Source of the DNA: Candidatus Zhuqueibacterota bacterium
Lineage (GTDB): Bacteria > Zhuqueibacterota > Zhuqueibacteria > Oceanimicrobiales > Oceanimicrobiaceae
Assembly: GCA_029262005.1 (NCBI GenBank)
Contig: JAJDAG010000032.1
Span: forward strand, 1-64,000
Reading direction: 5' to 3'
Length of the DNA: 64,000 nucleotides
Both the position numbers and the translations under genes were made by a program. Below are positions 62,121 to 64,000 of the stretch, one piece after another. The notes under the pieces are model-generated. The model saw only the letters and a list, made by a program, of their open reading frames with translations, was not told where the DNA came from and did not search any database. Each line of letters starts with the position of its first letter. Position 1 is the stretch's first letter.

Positions 62121-63668
62121 ATGTCAGCTTACCCTGTTTTAAAAAATAAACGCCTTTTTCTACTCTCCGGAATTTTCTGTATTGTATTGGCAGCTCTGTT
62201 AAATGAATGGGTTGTTGCAGCTTTTCTAAGCGATGATGGGCAGTTGCATGAATCCATTCGCGCCGCGATTTGGTTGCTCGATATTTTTCTGCTCATAGCC
62301 GGTAGCATTCTTGTCGTTTACAGGCACCGCCTTCCTCTTGTGATTTTCAATGAGAAACGAAATGCTTTGCAGGCTATTTTTATTTGTGGAATTTTGCTTC
62401 GTATTCTAGTATACGTGTTTTTACAACCGGAGAATAATGACCCGCATCTGGAGGTCGTGCGTTTTATTGTTGAGCACGGACAGTTACCAACTTCCGAACA
62501 GTTGACAGACGCGTTCCATCCACCACTTTACTATCTTCTCGCTGCACCTCTGGCATTGGTCGGACCCGCGAAACTAGTGCAATTACTATCTCTTGCATTA
62601 TCATTATTGAATTTTTGGCTTTTGTTTCTACTCATCAAAGAAACAGAGTTGATTCAAACTTATAAGGCGCGTTGTCACGCCTTGATTCTGACAGCACTGT
62701 TGCCGCAATTTGTTATTTTCGGTAATTTTATTTCCAATGATTCGCTTTCTTTCCTAATTGGCACGCTTGTATTTGTTCTGGCCTTTCGTTATCTTGAACG
62801 GCCTTCTCGTGCGAACCTGGTCTGGCTTGCAGTCGTCCAGGGCATGGGTTTGCTAACAAAGGGGTCTTTTCTTGCATGGTTACCGCTTTTGTCAGCACTG
62901 ATTTTTGTCTCAGGCTTACGGGCAAGAATTTCTTTCACGAAACATTTTGTCGCCTTGGCGCTCTTTCTGTTGGTGGCCTTGAGCATCGGTTCGTATAAAT
63001 ATATTGAAAACACCCTTCACTTTGGGCGGCCCATTGTGGACAATTCGGACTTGAAACAGACTTGGGTGAAGCGCCAACAAGGCACCTACCGGGGACTAAG
63101 TTCCATCGCCGATATCAATATTGTTAAGTTGGTTCGTCATCCTTTTCTCAGCGAACATACTTTGCATTCAGTGCCTTTGCTGCTTTATGCTACATTTTGG
63201 TATGGCTACATTCCATATGAGTCAAATTTTGCTGCGACGCGGGAATTTCCGTTGTCTGTGGTCCCGAGATCCATCTACTTGCTGGGTGTTCTGCCAATTG
63301 CCTTAATGTTGTTTGGCGCGGCAAACTGGCTCAAGCGAGAACATGCGTTTCATATCTTATCCACTGTGGAAATGCGTGCTTTTAACAAGCGCATCGCGCA
63401 AAGCTTTTTGGTCTTGTTGCTGGTACTCAATCTAGCGCTGGTTGTAGCCTGGGGCGTGCGCCACGATGCATGGTCTTTTTTTCAGGCGCGATTGGTCTTT
63501 CCGTCATTCTTGTCTATTGCCATATTGTTTGGCAGTGGTGTTGAAATCGCCGGGCAATGGCGCCCTTATATCAGTCGCACTTTAGATGTTTCCTTGTTCC
63601 TGCTTTATATTTTTCTCACAGGCTATTTTTCAGTGGAAATTTTCACTGAAATGCTATTGGCAACATAG
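62121..63668 (+). CDS. Multi-pass membrane protein, GT-C/GT39-like
   Basis: The 515-residue protein has about ten membrane helices and a large loop between the first and third ones. That loop carries ENNDPHLEVVRFIVEHG, then HPPLYYLLAAPL, an arrangement typical of the GT39/GT83-type polyprenyl-phosphate-dependent glycosyltransferases. The acidic pair expected in the first loop is present but I cannot assign a substrate. It could use the product of the GT2 upstream. A gap of about 170 bases follows without a supported gene. Confidence 0.75.
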   Translation: MSAYPVLKNKRLFLLSGIFCIVLAALLNEWVVAAFLSDDGQLHESIRAAIWLLDIFLLIAGSILVVYRHRLPLVIFNEKRNALQAIFICGILLRILVYVFLQPENNDPHLEVVRFIVEHGQLPTSEQLTDAFHPPLYYLLAAPLALVGPAKLVQLLSLALSLLNFWLLFLLIKETELIQTYKARCHALILTALLPQFVIFGNFISNDSLSFLIGTLVFVLAFRYLERPSRANLVWLAVVQGMGLLTKGSFLAWLPLLSALIFVSGLRARISFTKHFVALALFLLVALSIGSYKYIENTLHFGRPIVDNSDLKQTWVKRQQGTYRGLSSIADINIVKLVRHPFLSEHTLHSVPLLLYATFWYGYIPYESNFAATREFPLSVVPRSIYLLGVLPIALMLFGAANWLKREHAFHILSTVEMRAFNKRIAQSFLVLLLVLNLALVVAWGVRHDAWSFFQARLVFPSFLSIAILFGSGVEIAGQWRPYISRTLDVSLFLLYIFLTGYFSVEIFTEMLLAT

Positions 63669-63838
63669 CTGTTTTTCTTTAGTAAAAAATTTATTTCAAT
63701 AGGTGAGTATAACTTTGTCGTGCTTAAGACGTGCGCGGTAAATAAAGAAAGCTACTTTCTAATTAACTCGAGGCTACTCAATTAATTCTTAGATAAAACA
63801 CCACTTGGGCTGCAGCATCAATTTCCATGGAGGCACCC

Positions 63839-64000
63839 ATGAAACTTGCAATATTATTTTGGTGTTACAAGAATCCGGAGCTTTGTTTAGACAGACTTAG
63901 GCTCATTCGTAGATGTAATAAACAAACGCCTATATTTGTTCTTTATGGCGGCAAGCCGCAAGATGCCCCGTTGTTTGAGGAACTGTTTCATGGCATTGTT
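63839..64000 (+). CDS. Partial CDS at the window edge, unknown
   Basis: A GGAGG site at 63829-63833 lies 5 bases before the ATG at 63839, and the frame stays open to the last base (54 residues, MKLAILFWCYKNPELC...). The N-terminus resembles those of glycosyltransferase-like proteins in polysaccharide loci, but too little is visible for a firm name. The gene continues past the window on the + strand. Confidence 0.75.
   Translation, partial: MKLAILFWCYKNPELCLDRLRLIRRCNKQTPIFVLYGGKPQDAPLFEELFHGIV

Noticed and set aside
1-64000. CRISPR arrays, insertion sequences, transposases or integrases.
   Set aside because: No direct repeat arrays or mobile-element proteins were seen on either strand.

Overview
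The window is 64 kb in which every gene I can support lies on the + strand. It opens with the end of a respiratory complex I operon (an inferred nuoG tail, nuoH, nuoI) and a tRNA-Arg(CCU). From about 2.7 kb to the right edge it is one long, tightly packed accessory locus that combines extracellular polysaccharide synthesis with nonribosomal peptide synthesis. The organism is a diderm bacterium: it has an outer-membrane-type polysaccharide export protein, a lipoprotein with a lipobox, and complex I. The PEGA/DUF5683 protein and the FnIII lipoprotein would suit the FCB/KSB1/Calditrichota-like part of the tree, but that placement is inference. Composition is moderate, and TTG or GTG starts are frequent.

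Layout. 1-2487: complex I genes, a 620-bp gap and the tRNA. 2488-5789: promoter, a structured leader with a JUMPstart/ops-like element, a PEGA protein and an FnIII lipoprotein. 5790-12293: NusG/UpxY-type antiterminator, export protein, chain-length protein, BY-kinase, DegT aminotransferase, phosphoglycosyl transferase and PIG-L deacetylase. 12294-12828: a gap with two strong hairpins. 12829-23198: formyltransferase, a fused degenerate sugar transferase/PglF-type dehydratase, polysaccharide deacetylase, three GT4 glycosyltransferases, an MbtH-like protein, a methyltransferase and a second PIG-L enzyme. 23209-35808: a first NRPS (partial C, A with inserted methyltransferase, T), two membrane sulfatase-fold enzymes, a RiPP-type B12 radical SAM enzyme, a small membrane protein and a type I phosphodiesterase. 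35813-42449: HAD-UbiA fusion, DprE1-like oxidase, DprE2-like reductase, an arylsulfotransferase-like propeller and an AftB-like GT-C. Together these look like a polyprenyl-phospho-arabinose route with its user. 42446-52132: SHMT-like enzyme, stand-alone condensation domain, Fe(II)/2OG dioxygenase, a second NRPS (degenerate C, A, T), an AlaX-like tRNA editing protein and a second radical SAM enzyme. 52126-64000: epimerase, deacetylase, methyltransferase, GT2-sulfotransferase fusion, a WbpB/E/D-like diamino-uronic acid set, a GT2, a membrane GT-C-like protein and a truncated gene at the edge.

How it may work together (inference). The sugar genes would make an unusual, modified and sulfated glycan on a lipid carrier, and the NRPS genes a short modified peptide carrying a non-standard amino acid. 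No thioesterase or reductase release domain is visible in either synthetase, so transfer of the peptide to an amino sugar or other acceptor by the stand-alone C domain is possible. The AlaX-like protein beside the SHMT-like gene suggests protection of tRNA charging from an alanine- or serine-like intermediate. The combination of NRPS, polyprenyl-arabinose and capsule machinery under a NusG paralogue is the most interesting feature of the window.
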